64,000 bases of DNA from the NCBI GenBank assembly GCA_023393165.1, contig JAEWMJ010000036.1, positions 20,344-84,343 on the forward strand. Direction: 5' to 3'. Source of the DNA: Bacillota bacterium (GTDB lineage Bacteria > Bacillota > Clostridia > Christensenellales > Christensenellaceae). A model generated the notes under the pieces. That model saw only the letters and a list, made by a program, of their open reading frames with translations. It had not been told where the DNA came from and searched no databases. A program made the translations under genes and the position numbers. Position 1 is the stretch's first letter. Each line of letters begins with the position of its first letter. Positions 24,830-34,107 of this stretch are shown here, one piece after another.

Positions 24830-26815
24830 TTACAATACATCTGAAAATTCGATCTGCATTCTCCGGTACATATCCATGCTGTTAAAATGATCAAATTGCT
24901 TGCTTTCATCCGCCTTCAGCATGGGAAGTTCAATAAAAAATTCATTTCCGCCGCTGACAGGTTCCGCGTAGCGGATCTGCCCGCCAAGAATCTGCGTAAA
25001 GTCTTTTGCAATGATAAGTTCGATCGGATAATCTTCTTTTGGATATGCAAATATATTTTTTTCCGGCTTCGTTCCGTTGTTGAATATATCCTTGCTTTTT
25101 TGCGATATGCTTTTGCCGTTATCCTTGACGGAAATGACCACGGTCTTGCCCTGGTCGTTAAAAAAAATATGCAAAAAGTTGCCTTTGGAGGTATGTTTCA
25201 GCGCATTAGATACAAGGCTCATAACAATTCTCTCCAAAAAATAAATATCGGTTTTAAAAATCTTGATTTTTATGGCCGTTTCAAACTTCAGCCGGACTTT
25301 CTTCCTTTTGGCAAAAGGTTTCAAAATATAATAAAACCTGTACAGCAAATTAACTATATCTATATGAATGAACGCAGGCTGCAAAAATCCGGATTCGATC
25401 AAATTTATATCCAGAAAATTGCCCACAAGTTTGCTGATCCTGAATGCGTTCTGCTTGAGTATCTCAATATATTCTTTCAGCTCTTCCCTGAGTTCTTCAT
25501 TCTTTTCGATAATGGATTCCACCATTTCTAGCGAAAAAATAAGAATGGAGATGGGCGTTTTAAAATCATGCGTGATATTTATAATATAATTCAGAATCTG
25601 ACGGTTTTTTGCGTCCAGTTTCTCGGCTTGTGTCTTAAGCTTCAGTTCCATCTCCTTTCTCTCGGTAATATCGCGCGATACAATAATAATGCCCGTCACG
25701 CTGCCCGTCTCGTCATGCCAGGGAGATTTGTTGGACAAATACGTCCTTAAACCTTTTTTTGAAGGAAGCAGCACTTCCACCTGTTCAGGCTTGTCCGCCG
25801 CCATGATCCGTTTTTCAATTTTTATAATGTCGTTATAATACTCGTCGCCTATAAAATATGCCTGTCCTTTTTCGTACAGCATTTCCAAGCCCGGCGCATT
25901 CATGGCCCGGACAGCCGCAGTATTGGCAAGCAGAATTTTTCCTTCTTCGTCCTTGATAAGGATCGGGTCGTCGGCGCCTTCCATAATCGCGCGGAGCAGA
26001 TACAAATTCCGGTTCAACGCGGCCTCCGCTTCTTTTTGAGCCGTAATATCCTGCATGATCCCCCGCATCATAACGCACTCGCCCCCGGTGTTGCGCACGG
26101 CCCTGCCATCCGAGCGGACGGTCCTGAAAACGCCGTCCATCCCATACATACTGAATTCCACGGAAAAGCCGTTCTTCTCCTCTATTCCCCGGTCTATTTC
26201 GCTGTTGACCCTGTCCTTTTCTTCCGGGGTTAAAAGATCAAGGAATAAACCTCTCCTTAAATCGGCGTTCCCCGGCTTTATTCCAAGCATCCTGTATAAT
26301 TCATCCGACCAGATCAGCTGGTTTTTTTCCAAATCATATTCCCAGCTGCCGATTTGCGCAATTTTCTGCGCTTCGTTCAGGCTTCTGAGCGTTTTTTGCA
26401 GTTCTTCCTCCAGTTTTCTTTTTTCGGCCTCCTTCCCGGCTGCGCTCATCGCTCTTGCCACGGTAAACGGAATCAATTCCACATCTTCTATAAAAATAAC
26501 GTCCGTTATTCCAAACTCCAAAAGGTCAAACGCAATTTGTTTATTGGTTAAATCGCAAACAAAAACCATCACTATATACGGATAGGCAGCATTAAAGTAC
26601 TCGCGGATTTTTAAAGGGTCGCAGCCGTCTTTTATTTCAACCAAAACGATATCGAACGGATGACGATTCATCAGTTTTTCATACTGGTCCATATTCAGCG
26701 CCACATCAAAATGAACCCGGCAATGAAATGCATTTGAAAGCGCATCCACAATAATACTTGCATAATCATTTTGAGTAAAAAGAAACAATAAGGATAATTC
26801 AGACGGAAAATTCAT
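24830..26815 (-). CDS. PAS-domain sensor histidine kinase
   Basis: A 661-residue soluble kinase without TM helices. Residues 1-125 resemble a receiver-like domain that has lost its acidic pocket. Two PAS domains follow (about 150-265 with IGSWEYDLEKNQLIWSDELY, and 270-390). The dimerisation domain has the phospho-acceptor His in NITHDFKTPIS (near 410), and the ATPase domain has the N-box VSNALKHTS (near 540). The G-boxes look weakened: DNGKSIS in place of DxGxGI, and no clear second Gly-rich loop before IELIIAKDFTQILGG. It precedes the response regulator in one transcript. The signal is cytoplasmic; redox or a small ligand via PAS is plausible but unproven. Confidence 0.87.
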   Translation of the reverse strand: MNFPSELSLLFLFTQNDYASIIVDALSNAFHCRVHFDVALNMDQYEKLMNRHPFDIVLVEIKDGCDPLKIREYFNAAYPYIVMVFVCDLTNKQIAFDLLEFGITDVIFIEDVELIPFTVARAMSAAGKEAEKRKLEEELQKTLRSLNEAQKIAQIGSWEYDLEKNQLIWSDELYRMLGIKPGNADLRRGLFLDLLTPEEKDRVNSEIDRGIEEKNGFSVEFSMYGMDGVFRTVRSDGRAVRNTGGECVMMRGIMQDITAQKEAEAALNRNLYLLRAIMEGADDPILIKDEEGKILLANTAAVRAMNAPGLEMLYEKGQAYFIGDEYYNDIIKIEKRIMAADKPEQVEVLLPSKKGLRTYLSNKSPWHDETGSVTGIIIVSRDITERKEMELKLKTQAEKLDAKNRQILNYIINITHDFKTPISILIFSLEMVESIIEKNEELREELKEYIEILKQNAFRISKLVGNFLDINLIESGFLQPAFIHIDIVNLLYRFYYILKPFAKRKKVRLKFETAIKIKIFKTDIYFLERIVMSLVSNALKHTSKGNFLHIFFNDQGKTVVISVKDNGKSISQKSKDIFNNGTKPEKNIFAYPKEDYPIELIIAKDFTQILGGQIRYAEPVSGGNEFFIELPMLKADESKQFDHFNSMDMYRRMQIEFSDVL

Positions 26816-26949
26816 AATTTACCTTGAATTTCTTAATATTTTCTTTTAAGTATATACAATGGATCGACAATCTTCAACGTAATCTTAAACACTTTCCATT
26901 GGAATAAAACCGGTGTACGCAAAAAAACTTGGGGCAGGCAATGCCTGAA

Positions 26950-26994
26950 AAATACGAAAAAAAAGAACTGCCGTGCAGCTCTTTTTTCGTATTT
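26950..26994 (-). terminator. Strong terminator after araA
   Basis: AAATACGAAAA...GAACTGC (26950-26971) pairs with GCAGCTCTTTTTTCGTATTT (26975-26994) around a short loop. T-runs occur on both strands, so it can also end transcription from the plus side. It marks the end of the araA transcript (stop at 27013). Confidence 0.85.
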
Positions 26995-27012
26995 ATTACC
27001 TTTTTGACTCCC

Positions 27013-28476
27013 TTAATTCCATATAACGTCCCCCATTGCAAGCATCATCTTAAGGTTTTCAATGCTTGTATTCTGGTTGATGTGAACAAACTCAACACCC
27101 ATGATCTCCGCAAAATCGCGCATATGTTCCGCGGTAAGATCATAGGAAATCACGCTGTGATGCGTGCCTCCGCAGCGTATCCACGCTTCATTTCCGGTAA
27201 CCATATCCGGCCTGGGTCTCCACATGACGCTCGCGACGGGTAATTTGGGCATCGCCTTCATGGGCGGTATTGCCAGCACATCGTGCGCGACCATGCGGAA
27301 CCTTCCGCCCATGTCGACGATCGTGACCAGTATGGCGCTGCCTTCTTTTCCTTCAAAGATCAACCTTGCGGGGTCGTCCCTGCCGCCTATGCCCAGCGGA
27401 TGCACTTCGATCCGGGGCTGTTCCTTGGCGATGGCAGGCGATATTTCCAGCATATGCGCGCCCAGAACCGCCTCGTTCCCTTTTTCAAAATGATATGTAT
27501 AGTCTTCAATAAACGACAGGCCCTTATGCAATCCCGCCGACATGACCCCCATCACCGCCCCCAGCGCGGCTGTTTTCCAGTCGCCTTCAGCGCCAAAACC
27601 GAAACCATTTGCCATGAGGTTCTGCGACGCGAGGCCGGGAAGCTGCTCAAGTCCATAAAGGTCTTCAAACGTATCCGTAAAGGCGTGAAAGCCTCCCTCC
27701 GATATCATCTGCTCCAGCGCAACCTCAATCCTGGCCTGATACCTGACAGCCTCCATATTATCCGTTCCAAACGCGTATTTGCTCCTGTATTCTTCTATCT
27801 TCCGATCAATCTGCGGCGCTGCAATTGCCTGCACCCGCGCGGAAAGTCCGCCCACGCCCCAGGTATTGACGCTCCATCCCAGATCCTTCTCCGCCTGAAT
27901 CTTATCTCCTTCCGTCACGGCCACATAACGCATATTGTCGCCAAGCCGCATCACCCTCAGATTCCGGCTGAAAACCGCCCCTACGGCGCTGCGCATCCAA
28001 TCGGCCAAACGGCTTCTTAACCGCGCATCCTCCCAATAACCGCAGACGATCTTTCTTTTCATGCGCAGGCGTGCGGTAATGAAGCCATGTTCACGGTCGC
28101 CGTGTGCGGACTGGTTGGTATTCATAAAGTTCATATCAATTTCATCAAACGGCAGATTCCGATTGAACTGCGTATTTAAATGCAGATAGGGCTTGTTCAG
28201 AAGGGAAAGGCCGCCGATCCACATTTTGCTTGGCGAAAACGTATGCATCCACGTTATCACGCCGGCGCAGCCGGGATCGCCGTTCGCCGCTATGCAGATA
28301 TCCCTTATCTCGTCGGGCGTGGTCATTACCCCCTTATAAAGGACCTCGTAAGGGACCGCTGCATCTTCGTTGAATCCGCCGGCCATTATCCTTGAATGTG
28401 CATCGACTTCCTTCAAAACTTCGGGCCCGTACAGATGCTGCGAACCCACAACAAACCAAAATTGATACTGATTCAT
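27013..28476 (-). CDS. araA: L-arabinose isomerase
   Basis: A 487-residue enzyme converting L-arabinose to L-ribulose, of normal length. Recognisable from the start (FWFVVGSQHLYGPE), WMHTFSPSKMWIGGL (near residue 95), the active-site region GAHMLEISPAIAKEQP (Glu near 330) and CGGTHHSVISYDL near the C-terminus with the metal-binding His. It is the last gene of the arabinan regulon in the minus-strand direction, about 150 bases after the msmX-like ATPase gene. It provides the first intracellular step after release of arabinose by the GH127 and GH51 enzymes. Ribulokinase and epimerase genes are not in the window. Confidence 0.95.
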   Translation of the reverse strand: MNQYQFWFVVGSQHLYGPEVLKEVDAHSRIMAGGFNEDAAVPYEVLYKGVMTTPDEIRDICIAANGDPGCAGVITWMHTFSPSKMWIGGLSLLNKPYLHLNTQFNRNLPFDEIDMNFMNTNQSAHGDREHGFITARLRMKRKIVCGYWEDARLRSRLADWMRSAVGAVFSRNLRVMRLGDNMRYVAVTEGDKIQAEKDLGWSVNTWGVGGLSARVQAIAAPQIDRKIEEYRSKYAFGTDNMEAVRYQARIEVALEQMISEGGFHAFTDTFEDLYGLEQLPGLASQNLMANGFGFGAEGDWKTAALGAVMGVMSAGLHKGLSFIEDYTYHFEKGNEAVLGAHMLEISPAIAKEQPRIEVHPLGIGGRDDPARLIFEGKEGSAILVTIVDMGGRFRMVAHDVLAIPPMKAMPKLPVASVMWRPRPDMVTGNEAWIRCGGTHHSVISYDLTAEHMRDFAEIMGVEFVHINQNTSIENLKMMLAMGDVIWN

Positions 28477-28597
28477 ACCGTTTCCTCCATTCTCTGAATT
28501 CTTTTCACGTTTTGCATCCCGTATTTCTATGCGGCAAACTTTGCCCGTATTCTCTTTTTACAGCCGCCTTAAAATAAACTGTTATGAAAAAGCGCGT

Positions 28598-28610
28598 TTG
28601 ATCGGATCAA
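28598..28610. promoter_or_regulatory. Small palindrome upstream of araA
   Basis: TTGATC-G-GATCAA, a perfect 6-base-arm palindrome, lies between the ABC ATPase stop and araA. It differs from the LacI-type operators at 36.1-36.3 kb. It may be an operator or chance; no clear promoter accompanies it. Confidence 0.25.
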
Positions 28611-28625
28611 GACCTTCAAAATGAA

Positions 28626-29747
28626 TTATATCAGCAGATTCTGCTGGGTTTCGTTTGAAAACAGATGCGCCAGCGCAGCGGAAAATTTAAAATTGATATT
28701 CTTTTTGAATCCGAAGCCGCCGCGGTAATCTTCTTCCAAATCAACGGTCGGCACACGCACAACAGCCTCCTGTCCCTCCACGCTCAAATGAATATACATC
28801 TCGCTGCCCATCATTTCGGATATGTCAACCGTTGCATGGATGGCTCCTTCTTCCGTATTTTTGGCAATATTGATATGTTCGGGCCGCACGCCGAGTATGA
28901 TGCTTTGGTTCCCGCATTCTTTTGCGGTCAGCCTCGCGTTCATCTCGATCGTCAGGGGAATCCTGACGCCGTTCAAAATGACTACGTATCCGCTGTCTTC
29001 TTTTTTCAATTCGGCGTTAAAAAAGTTCATCTGGGGAGATCCGATAAATCCGCCCACAAACAGATTGACCGGATGGTTGAATACCTCCTGGGGCGTTCCG
29101 ATCTGTTGGATATAGCCGTCCTTCATAATCACGATACGGTCGCCCAATGTCATAGCCTCCGTCTGATCGTGCGTTACATAAATAAACGTGGTATTGATCC
29201 GTTTATGGAGTTTGATGATTTCCGCACGCATTTGGTTTCTCAGCTTGGCGTCCAGATTGGAAAGAGGTTCATCCATTAAAAACACCTTCGGTTCGCGTAC
29301 GATCGCACGGCCGATCGCCACGCGCTGGCGCTGCCCTCCCGAGAGCGCCTTCGGTTTTCTCTGAAGCAGGTCGGTAATGCCCAACGTTTCGGCGGCTTCC
29401 TTTACTTTTTGATCGATATCCTTTTTATTCACATGACGCAGTTTCAACGCAAAGGCCATGTTTTCATATACAGTCATATGAGGATAAAGCGCATAGTTTT
29501 GAAACACCATGGCGATGTCCCTGTCTTTGGGGGCAACATCGTTGACTAACTTATCGCCGATCATAAGCTCCCCGGACGATATTTCCTCAAGCCCCGCCAC
29601 CATGCGCAGCGTGGTGGATTTTCCGCAGCCGGAAGGACCGACGAGCACTATAAATTCTTTGTCCTCCACTTCCAGGTTAAATTTCTGGACAGCTACGACA
29701 TTCTTTTCGTAAACTTTTTTCAACCCTTTAAATATTACATTCGCCAT
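28626..29747 (-). CDS. Carbohydrate ABC transporter ATP-binding protein (MsmX/UgpC type)
   Basis: A 373-residue ATPase. Walker A is GPSGCGKSTTLRMVAG (near residue 36), ABC signature LSGGQRQRVAIGRAI, Walker B VFLMDEPLSNLD, and the switch His in YVTHDQTEAM. The C-terminal OB-fold (about 240-373; LGVRPEHINIA) is the regulatory domain typical of MsmX/UgpC/MalK. It energises uptake by the two permeases encoded upstream. The ATG at 29745-29747, with GGAAGG upstream, is the true start: a longer in-frame reading would overlap the DUF624 gene. The gap to DUF624 is only 2 bases. MsmX-type proteins often serve several sugar importers. Confidence 0.92.
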   Translation of the reverse strand: MANVIFKGLKKVYEKNVVAVQKFNLEVEDKEFIVLVGPSGCGKSTTLRMVAGLEEISSGELMIGDKLVNDVAPKDRDIAMVFQNYALYPHMTVYENMAFALKLRHVNKKDIDQKVKEAAETLGITDLLQRKPKALSGGQRQRVAIGRAIVREPKVFLMDEPLSNLDAKLRNQMRAEIIKLHKRINTTFIYVTHDQTEAMTLGDRIVIMKDGYIQQIGTPQEVFNHPVNLFVGGFIGSPQMNFFNAELKKEDSGYVVILNGVRIPLTIEMNARLTAKECGNQSIILGVRPEHINIAKNTEEGAIHATVDISEMMGSEMYIHLSVEGQEAVVRVPTVDLEEDYRGGFGFKKNINFKFSAALAHLFSNETQQNLLI

Positions 29748-29749
29748 AA

Positions 29750-30460
29750 TTACAAACCTTCCTTTTGTCTTTGTTCGAAGGGCCCTATAATACGCGCCTG
29801 CAGCGGTTCGTTGACCGCCGTACAGACGATCAGCTGCAGCAGGGAAAACCATATCACCGGCAGCAAAATAACGGAGACGGGGAAAAACGCAACAATTACC
29901 GACAGCATGGCGATCGTGCAGCCAAGTATCACAAGATTTATCTTCCACTCGGTCCACATCAGTATAAAAGCATTTTTTGCAATAACCCTGTTTTTTAAAT
30001 CAAGCGCGGGAAGAAGCACAAATACATAACCGGAAAAGAGGATCGCGATTCCAAGCAGCAAAAAGCCTATTATGATCAAAACAATGTCCATGCCCGTTCC
30101 GCCGGCCGACATGCTCCAACTGAAAGCGTAATAACAGTCAAAAAGCAGGAATGCGGCGAGCAGGCCAAACGGCAGGCTTTTTGCGAAATTTGCTTTAAAC
30201 TCCTTTATAAATTCATGCCATAAAAAACAGTTCCCTTCGCGCACCAGCTTGATCAGCACCCTGTTCATGCCGCAATACGCAGCCGGTATCGTCAATATGG
30301 GGATGCTGAACAAAAAGAACAGCAGATTGAGCTCTATAAGCTTCCAAAAATGCGTTGTAAACAGGAACCAGAAGCGCCTGATTCCATTTTCGGGAGGTGG
30401 TCCGGTAACGCCCGGGCCGGGCGCGAAACGTTTTTTTGCAATCAAATCCGTGATGCTCAT
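29750..30460 (-). CDS. DUF624 (YesL-like) membrane protein
   Basis: A 236-residue protein with about five hydrophobic segments and the family pattern ELNLLFFLFSIPILTIPAAY near residue 40. DUF624 proteins occur next to oligosaccharide ABC transporters in Firmicutes and are presumed accessory to transport; the mechanism is unknown. It lies between the permease genes (13-base gap) and the ATPase gene (2-base gap), fully consistent with a transport accessory role. The N-terminal 25 residues are Pro/Gly-rich and cytoplasmic. Confidence 0.82.
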   Translation of the reverse strand: MSITDLIAKKRFAPGPGVTGPPPENGIRRFWFLFTTHFWKLIELNLLFFLFSIPILTIPAAYCGMNRVLIKLVREGNCFLWHEFIKEFKANFAKSLPFGLLAAFLLFDCYYAFSWSMSAGGTGMDIVLIIIGFLLLGIAILFSGYVFVLLPALDLKNRVIAKNAFILMWTEWKINLVILGCTIAMLSVIVAFFPVSVILLPVIWFSLLQLIVCTAVNEPLQARIIGPFEQRQKEGL

Positions 30461-30473
30461 CTTCTATTAGGCC

Positions 30474-31394
30474 TCAATTCTTCATTCCGGTGAGGACAAT
30501 TCCTTCCACAAACGACTTCTGACCCATGAGATAAAATAATATGCCCGGCACAAACGACATGCATGTCGCAGCCATGAGGCTTGGCCAGTCCGCTTTCAGT
30601 GCGCTCCTGAATATGGTCAGCCCAAGGGCAATCGTAAAGTTTTCGGATTTGCTGATATAAACCGTCTGCTGCAGCAGGTCGTTCCACAGCCAGATAAAGA
30701 TCAGCAGGGCCACAACAACCATCGCGGGCTTTATGGCGGGAATAATGATTTGCGTCAATATACGCATATGGCCGGCCCCGTCTATGGTAGCCGCTTCGTC
30801 CAATTCCCGGGGAATGGTCATGATAAACTGGCGGATCAGGAAGATATTGAATGCGCCGCCCCCGCAGAAATACGGAAGGATGAGCGGCCAGTAAGTATCC
30901 TGCAACCCCAGCCCGCGCGTCCACATGATATAAAGCGGGATCAGCGTGACCATAGCGGGCAGCAGCATGGAACCTACGCAAAGCGAAAATATGAATTTTT
31001 TTCCCCTGAAGCGCAGGCGTGCAAAAGCATAGCCGCACAGCGTAGCGGTAAGTGTCCCGCCTATGACCGCAGGCACGAGGATAATCAACGTATTTTTAAG
31101 GTATAACCAAAATTTAAAGTTTTCCATTGTGGCGGGATAATTGGAAAACAGCCAGTCCGGCGGCATGAGCGGAGGCGGGTATGCGAATATCTGGGCATTC
31201 GTCATCAGGGAGGAGCGGAATATCCACCATATCGGCAGCATTACGGCCGCCGCCAGTATAATGACGGCAATCAGCGAAAGTATATCCGCGACCTTCTCGC
31301 TCCGTTTCATGCTGCGCAGCCTTGTTCGCGGAATGCCGGCTGCCCTTTCGCTCCGTTTTTTACTTTTTAGCTTTTCTGCCGCAGCCTGACTCAT
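30474..31394 (-). CDS. Carbohydrate ABC transporter permease, MalG type
   Basis: A 306-residue permease with six TM helices after a basic N-terminal tail of about 40 residues. The EAA loop that docks onto the ATPase is present as ELDEAATIDGAGHMRILTQI (near residue 205). It pairs with the MalF-type permease upstream, overlapping it by 4 bases (ATGA). Together with the binding protein at 32604-34031 and the UgpC-type ATPase it forms an importer, most likely for arabino-oligosaccharides given the two arabinofuranosidase genes nearby. Confidence 0.9.
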   Translation of the reverse strand: MSQAAAEKLKSKKRSERAAGIPRTRLRSMKRSEKVADILSLIAVIILAAAVMLPIWWIFRSSLMTNAQIFAYPPPLMPPDWLFSNYPATMENFKFWLYLKNTLIILVPAVIGGTLTATLCGYAFARLRFRGKKFIFSLCVGSMLLPAMVTLIPLYIMWTRGLGLQDTYWPLILPYFCGGGAFNIFLIRQFIMTIPRELDEAATIDGAGHMRILTQIIIPAIKPAMVVVALLIFIWLWNDLLQQTVYISKSENFTIALGLTIFRSALKADWPSLMAATCMSFVPGILFYLMGQKSFVEGIVLTGMKN

Positions 31395-32317
31395 TTATCG
31401 TCACCCCCTTCGTAGAATATCCACGTCTTTGATGTGGCAAACAATATCAAAGTAAAAATACCGATCAATATGAACAATACAAACGATACCGCGGATGCGT
31501 ATCCTATCTTGCTTTCCCGGAATGCATACCGGTACATAAGGTATGTCATAAACATGGAGGCATTGCCTGGACCGCCGTTAGTCAGCGCCAGCGCAGGCGT
31601 GACGACCTGCATATTGGTGATAAGGCTCATCAAGAGGTTATAAAATATGATTGGCGTCATGCAGGGCAGCGTTACATGCCGGAAACGCTGCCAGGATGTG
31701 GCTCCGTCTATCTGCGCAGCCTCGTGGTATACCCGCGGCACATTTTGCAGCCCGGCGAGAAAAATGACTATGAGGTTTCCGCTCGTCCAGACGGCAATCA
31801 TCGCCAGCGCAGGTACAACCAGGCTGGAATCATCCAAAAACAATTGTTTGCTCATACCCAATTGAGACAGGATAAAATTGAACAACCCGAAATTCGAGTC
31901 ATATAGGAACAACCAACCCATGTATACCGCTACGGCAGGCAGGATGTAGGGCAAATAAAATATTGCCCGCCAAAAACCACGCGCGGGAATCCTGCGGTTT
32001 AACAGCATCGCCACGATCAGCGAGTAGATCATGCTGCCGCCTACGGCAATCAATGAAAATACAACCGTTACCTTGATGGAATCCAGAAAATAAGGGTCGC
32101 TCTGAAACAGATCCAAATAATTTTCAAAACCGATAAATACCGGCGGCGTCAGCCCATTCCATTTGAACAAGCTGAGTCCGAATACGGCCGCCAACGGCAC
32201 GTATGTAATAAATATCAGGCCAACGAACGCAGGAATCAGAAACAGATAGGCCGCCCTTTCTTCTTTTCTTGCCAGCAGGGAAATCTGCTTTATTTTTTTT
32301 CTATCCAGCCGATTCAT
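31391..32317 (-). CDS. Carbohydrate ABC transporter permease, MalF/LacF type
   Basis: A 308-residue permease with six TM helices. The docking motif is YHEAAQIDGATSWQRFRHVT near residue 205. I choose the ATG at 32315-32317, with AGGGGGG upstream; an in-frame start 23 codons earlier lies in the intergenic repeat and is rejected. It overlaps the MalG-type gene by 4 bases and lies 286 bases after the binding-protein gene, separated by a repeat and hairpin that probably lowers permease expression relative to the binding protein. Confidence 0.9.
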   Translation of the reverse strand: MNRLDRKKIKQISLLARKEERAAYLFLIPAFVGLIFITYVPLAAVFGLSLFKWNGLTPPVFIGFENYLDLFQSDPYFLDSIKVTVVFSLIAVGGSMIYSLIVAMLLNRRIPARGFWRAIFYLPYILPAVAVYMGWLFLYDSNFGLFNFILSQLGMSKQLFLDDSSLVVPALAMIAVWTSGNLIVIFLAGLQNVPRVYHEAAQIDGATSWQRFRHVTLPCMTPIIFYNLLMSLITNMQVVTPALALTNGGPGNASMFMTYLMYRYAFRESKIGYASAVSFVLFILIGIFTLILFATSKTWIFYEGGDDK

Positions 32318-32340
32318 AATTGCCCCCCTTAGTAAACGAT

Positions 32341-32600
32341 GATTAAATGAGGGATGCCCAATTGGCGAGCAGGTTTTGCGTCCCATGTAAGGAGTGAAAT
32401 CGCAGGAATAACAGCGCTATTTCAGGATTTCAGCGACACAACAGAGCGCGAACTCCTAGGGGTCCCCGAAAAGGCGAAGGCTTTTTGGAGAGGGTCTGCC
32501 GCCCAGACAGCGTTCCGAATTAATCAGCGTTTATCATAGTGAAGGGGCGCCCGCACAGGCTGCACGGCCCGTGAACGGGCGCCCTACCGCTTTGATTAAT
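32341..32600. repeat. Intergenic element with GC-rich hairpin between binding-protein and permease genes
   Basis: The 286-base gap contains a perfect hairpin GGGCGCCCG / CGGGCGCCC (32545-32553 with 32576-32584) and a second imperfect one around 32459-32495 (CCCCGAAAAGG against CTTTTTGGAG). The base composition is GC-rich, unlike normal intergenic DNA here. I suspect a dispersed repeat of Clostridia inserted in the operon, but no second copy is in the window. The hairpin could also act as a partial terminator, raising the ratio of binding protein to permease. Confidence 0.45.
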
Positions 32601-32603
32601 TAA

Positions 32604-34031
32604 TTATTGACCGGCAAACGCCGCGTTGAGTTGATCGAGATTTTGAGTGATGGCGTCCTGAGCGGTAATCTTGCCCGTCCATACATCGCCCAGTGTAGAT
32701 TGCAACAGGTTGTTGAACTCGGTCGAGTGGACCGTATAGTACCACGCAGTAGATTTTGTGACATCATTGTTCATTGCGACATCCACCACTGCGGACTTAT
32801 AGTCTTCATACGGCGGGAAGTTCGGATTGTCTACCCATGTATGCGTGAGGGTTTCATCCTTATAATACTTATCAAGGATAGGCATCCATGTGCCTTCCGT
32901 GATCAGCGGCCAGTTGTTTTCTTCCTGATAGTACCACTTGATCCATTCCATGGCTTCTTTCGGATGCTTGGACTGGCTGAACACCACATTGGGGCCGCCG
33001 GTGGCGATCGTTACCTTATTCTTCATATAGGGCAGCACGCCTATGCCATAGTTGAGGCCTTCCTTCTTGGCAGCGCCAAGGCAGGTGCCTACGTTCCATG
33101 TTCCGTTGGTGGTCATGGCGCAGGTCTTAGCGATGAGCGACCGCTGTACGCCGTCATCCTGCGTGCCGTTGGACAGGGGAGCGACATGGTCAACGAGGTA
33201 CAGGTCGGCGACCTTCTGGATCGCTTCGATGCTGGCGGGATCTCCGATGGTGACTTTGCTGCCGTCCGCGGAACAGAAGCCGCCGCCATTGGAAAGACAC
33301 GGCCATTCAAGCTGCCAGGTCAGGTTCTCCACCATGCAGCCATACTGCACGATGCTATCCGGATCAAAACCTGCTTCATCGGGATGTTTGCCGTTTTTGT
33401 CCAGTGTCAGTTTCTTGGCGGCCGCGACGAACTCATCCCAGGTCCACGCCTGGTCAAGGGACGTCGGGGGATAGGATACGCCCGCTGTGTCGAACATGTC
33501 TTTGTTATAGTACAGGCACATGATTTCATTTGCGGCGGAGTAAGCGACAGGTTTGCCTTCATACTTGAACGTGATGCAGTCGAGAGGCTTGCTCTCGCTT
33601 CCCTCGTACATCCCGCTGATGTCGGCCAACATGCCCTGCTGCGCCCACGAAACAACGGCGTCTTCCCTCATGATCGCGCTGTCGGGCAGCTGGCCCGCAG
33701 CCGCCAGTGTGGTCAGCTTTTCAATATAGCTTTCATGGGGTATCTGCATGACTTCTACTTCAATCTTATCCTGCGATGCGTTGAACTTGTCGACCGCCGC
33801 CTGCAATACCTTCATTTCGTCGGCGTTCCCCCAGTTCGCGTAAGTAATCTTGACCTTTTCTCCCGCCGGAGCGCTTTCAGCCTGGGCGCTCTCAGCCGGT
33901 TTCGCCTCAGCGCTGCTCGCTGCGGCCGGTTCACTTGTTGTGGGAGTTGCAGTCGTTCCTGAACATGCCGCGCAGCTCAAAAGCACGGCAAAACAGATCA
34001 ATAGGACAATAGCCTTCTTGATAGACTTCAT
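32604..34031 (-). CDS. Sugar ABC transporter substrate-binding lipoprotein
   Basis: A 475-residue family 1 extracellular solute-binding protein. The signal peptide ends in a lipobox (LLSCAAC, Cys near residue 20), followed by a Ser/Ala/Thr/Glu-rich linker to about 55 and then VKITYANWGNADEMKVLQAA, typical of oligosaccharide-binding proteins. The mature protein would be tethered outside the cell to deliver oligosaccharides to the MalF/MalG-type permeases. I choose the ATG at 34029-34031, next to GGAGA; a longer frame lacks a signal at its start. It is first of the importer genes and close downstream (76 bases) of the GH127 gene. Confidence 0.92.
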   Translation of the reverse strand: MKSIKKAIVLLICFAVLLSCAACSGTTATPTTSEPAAASSAEAKPAESAQAESAPAGEKVKITYANWGNADEMKVLQAAVDKFNASQDKIEVEVMQIPHESYIEKLTTLAAAGQLPDSAIMREDAVVSWAQQGMLADISGMYEGSESKPLDCITFKYEGKPVAYSAANEIMCLYYNKDMFDTAGVSYPPTSLDQAWTWDEFVAAAKKLTLDKNGKHPDEAGFDPDSIVQYGCMVENLTWQLEWPCLSNGGGFCSADGSKVTIGDPASIEAIQKVADLYLVDHVAPLSNGTQDDGVQRSLIAKTCAMTTNGTWNVGTCLGAAKKEGLNYGIGVLPYMKNKVTIATGGPNVVFSQSKHPKEAMEWIKWYYQEENNWPLITEGTWMPILDKYYKDETLTHTWVDNPNFPPYEDYKSAVVDVAMNNDVTKSTAWYYTVHSTEFNNLLQSTLGDVWTGKITAQDAITQNLDQLNAAFAGQ

Positions 34032-34062
34032 TTCTCCATATACCTTCCTTCCTTTTATTATA

Positions 34063-34089
34063 TTATACAACAACTTTTGTATTGTATAA
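34063..34089. promoter_or_regulatory. Inverted repeat upstream of the binding-protein gene
   Basis: TTATACAA (34063-34070) and TTGTATAA (34082-34089) form perfect 8-base arms 11 bases apart, in an AT-rich stretch containing TATAAT on the minus strand. It may be an operator or promoter region giving the binding-protein gene its own transcript. Confidence 0.4.
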
Positions 34090-34107
34090 ATATGTAAACT
34101 AAATTCA

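Noticed and set aside
29748..29957. 70-residue N-terminal extension of the UgpC-type ATPase
   Set aside because: It overlaps the DUF624 gene in another frame; ATG at 29747 has a ribosome site and fits the family start.
32607..33962. 451-codon plus-strand open frame
   Set aside because: Antisense to the solute-binding lipoprotein gene, which has signal peptide, lipobox and ribosome site.
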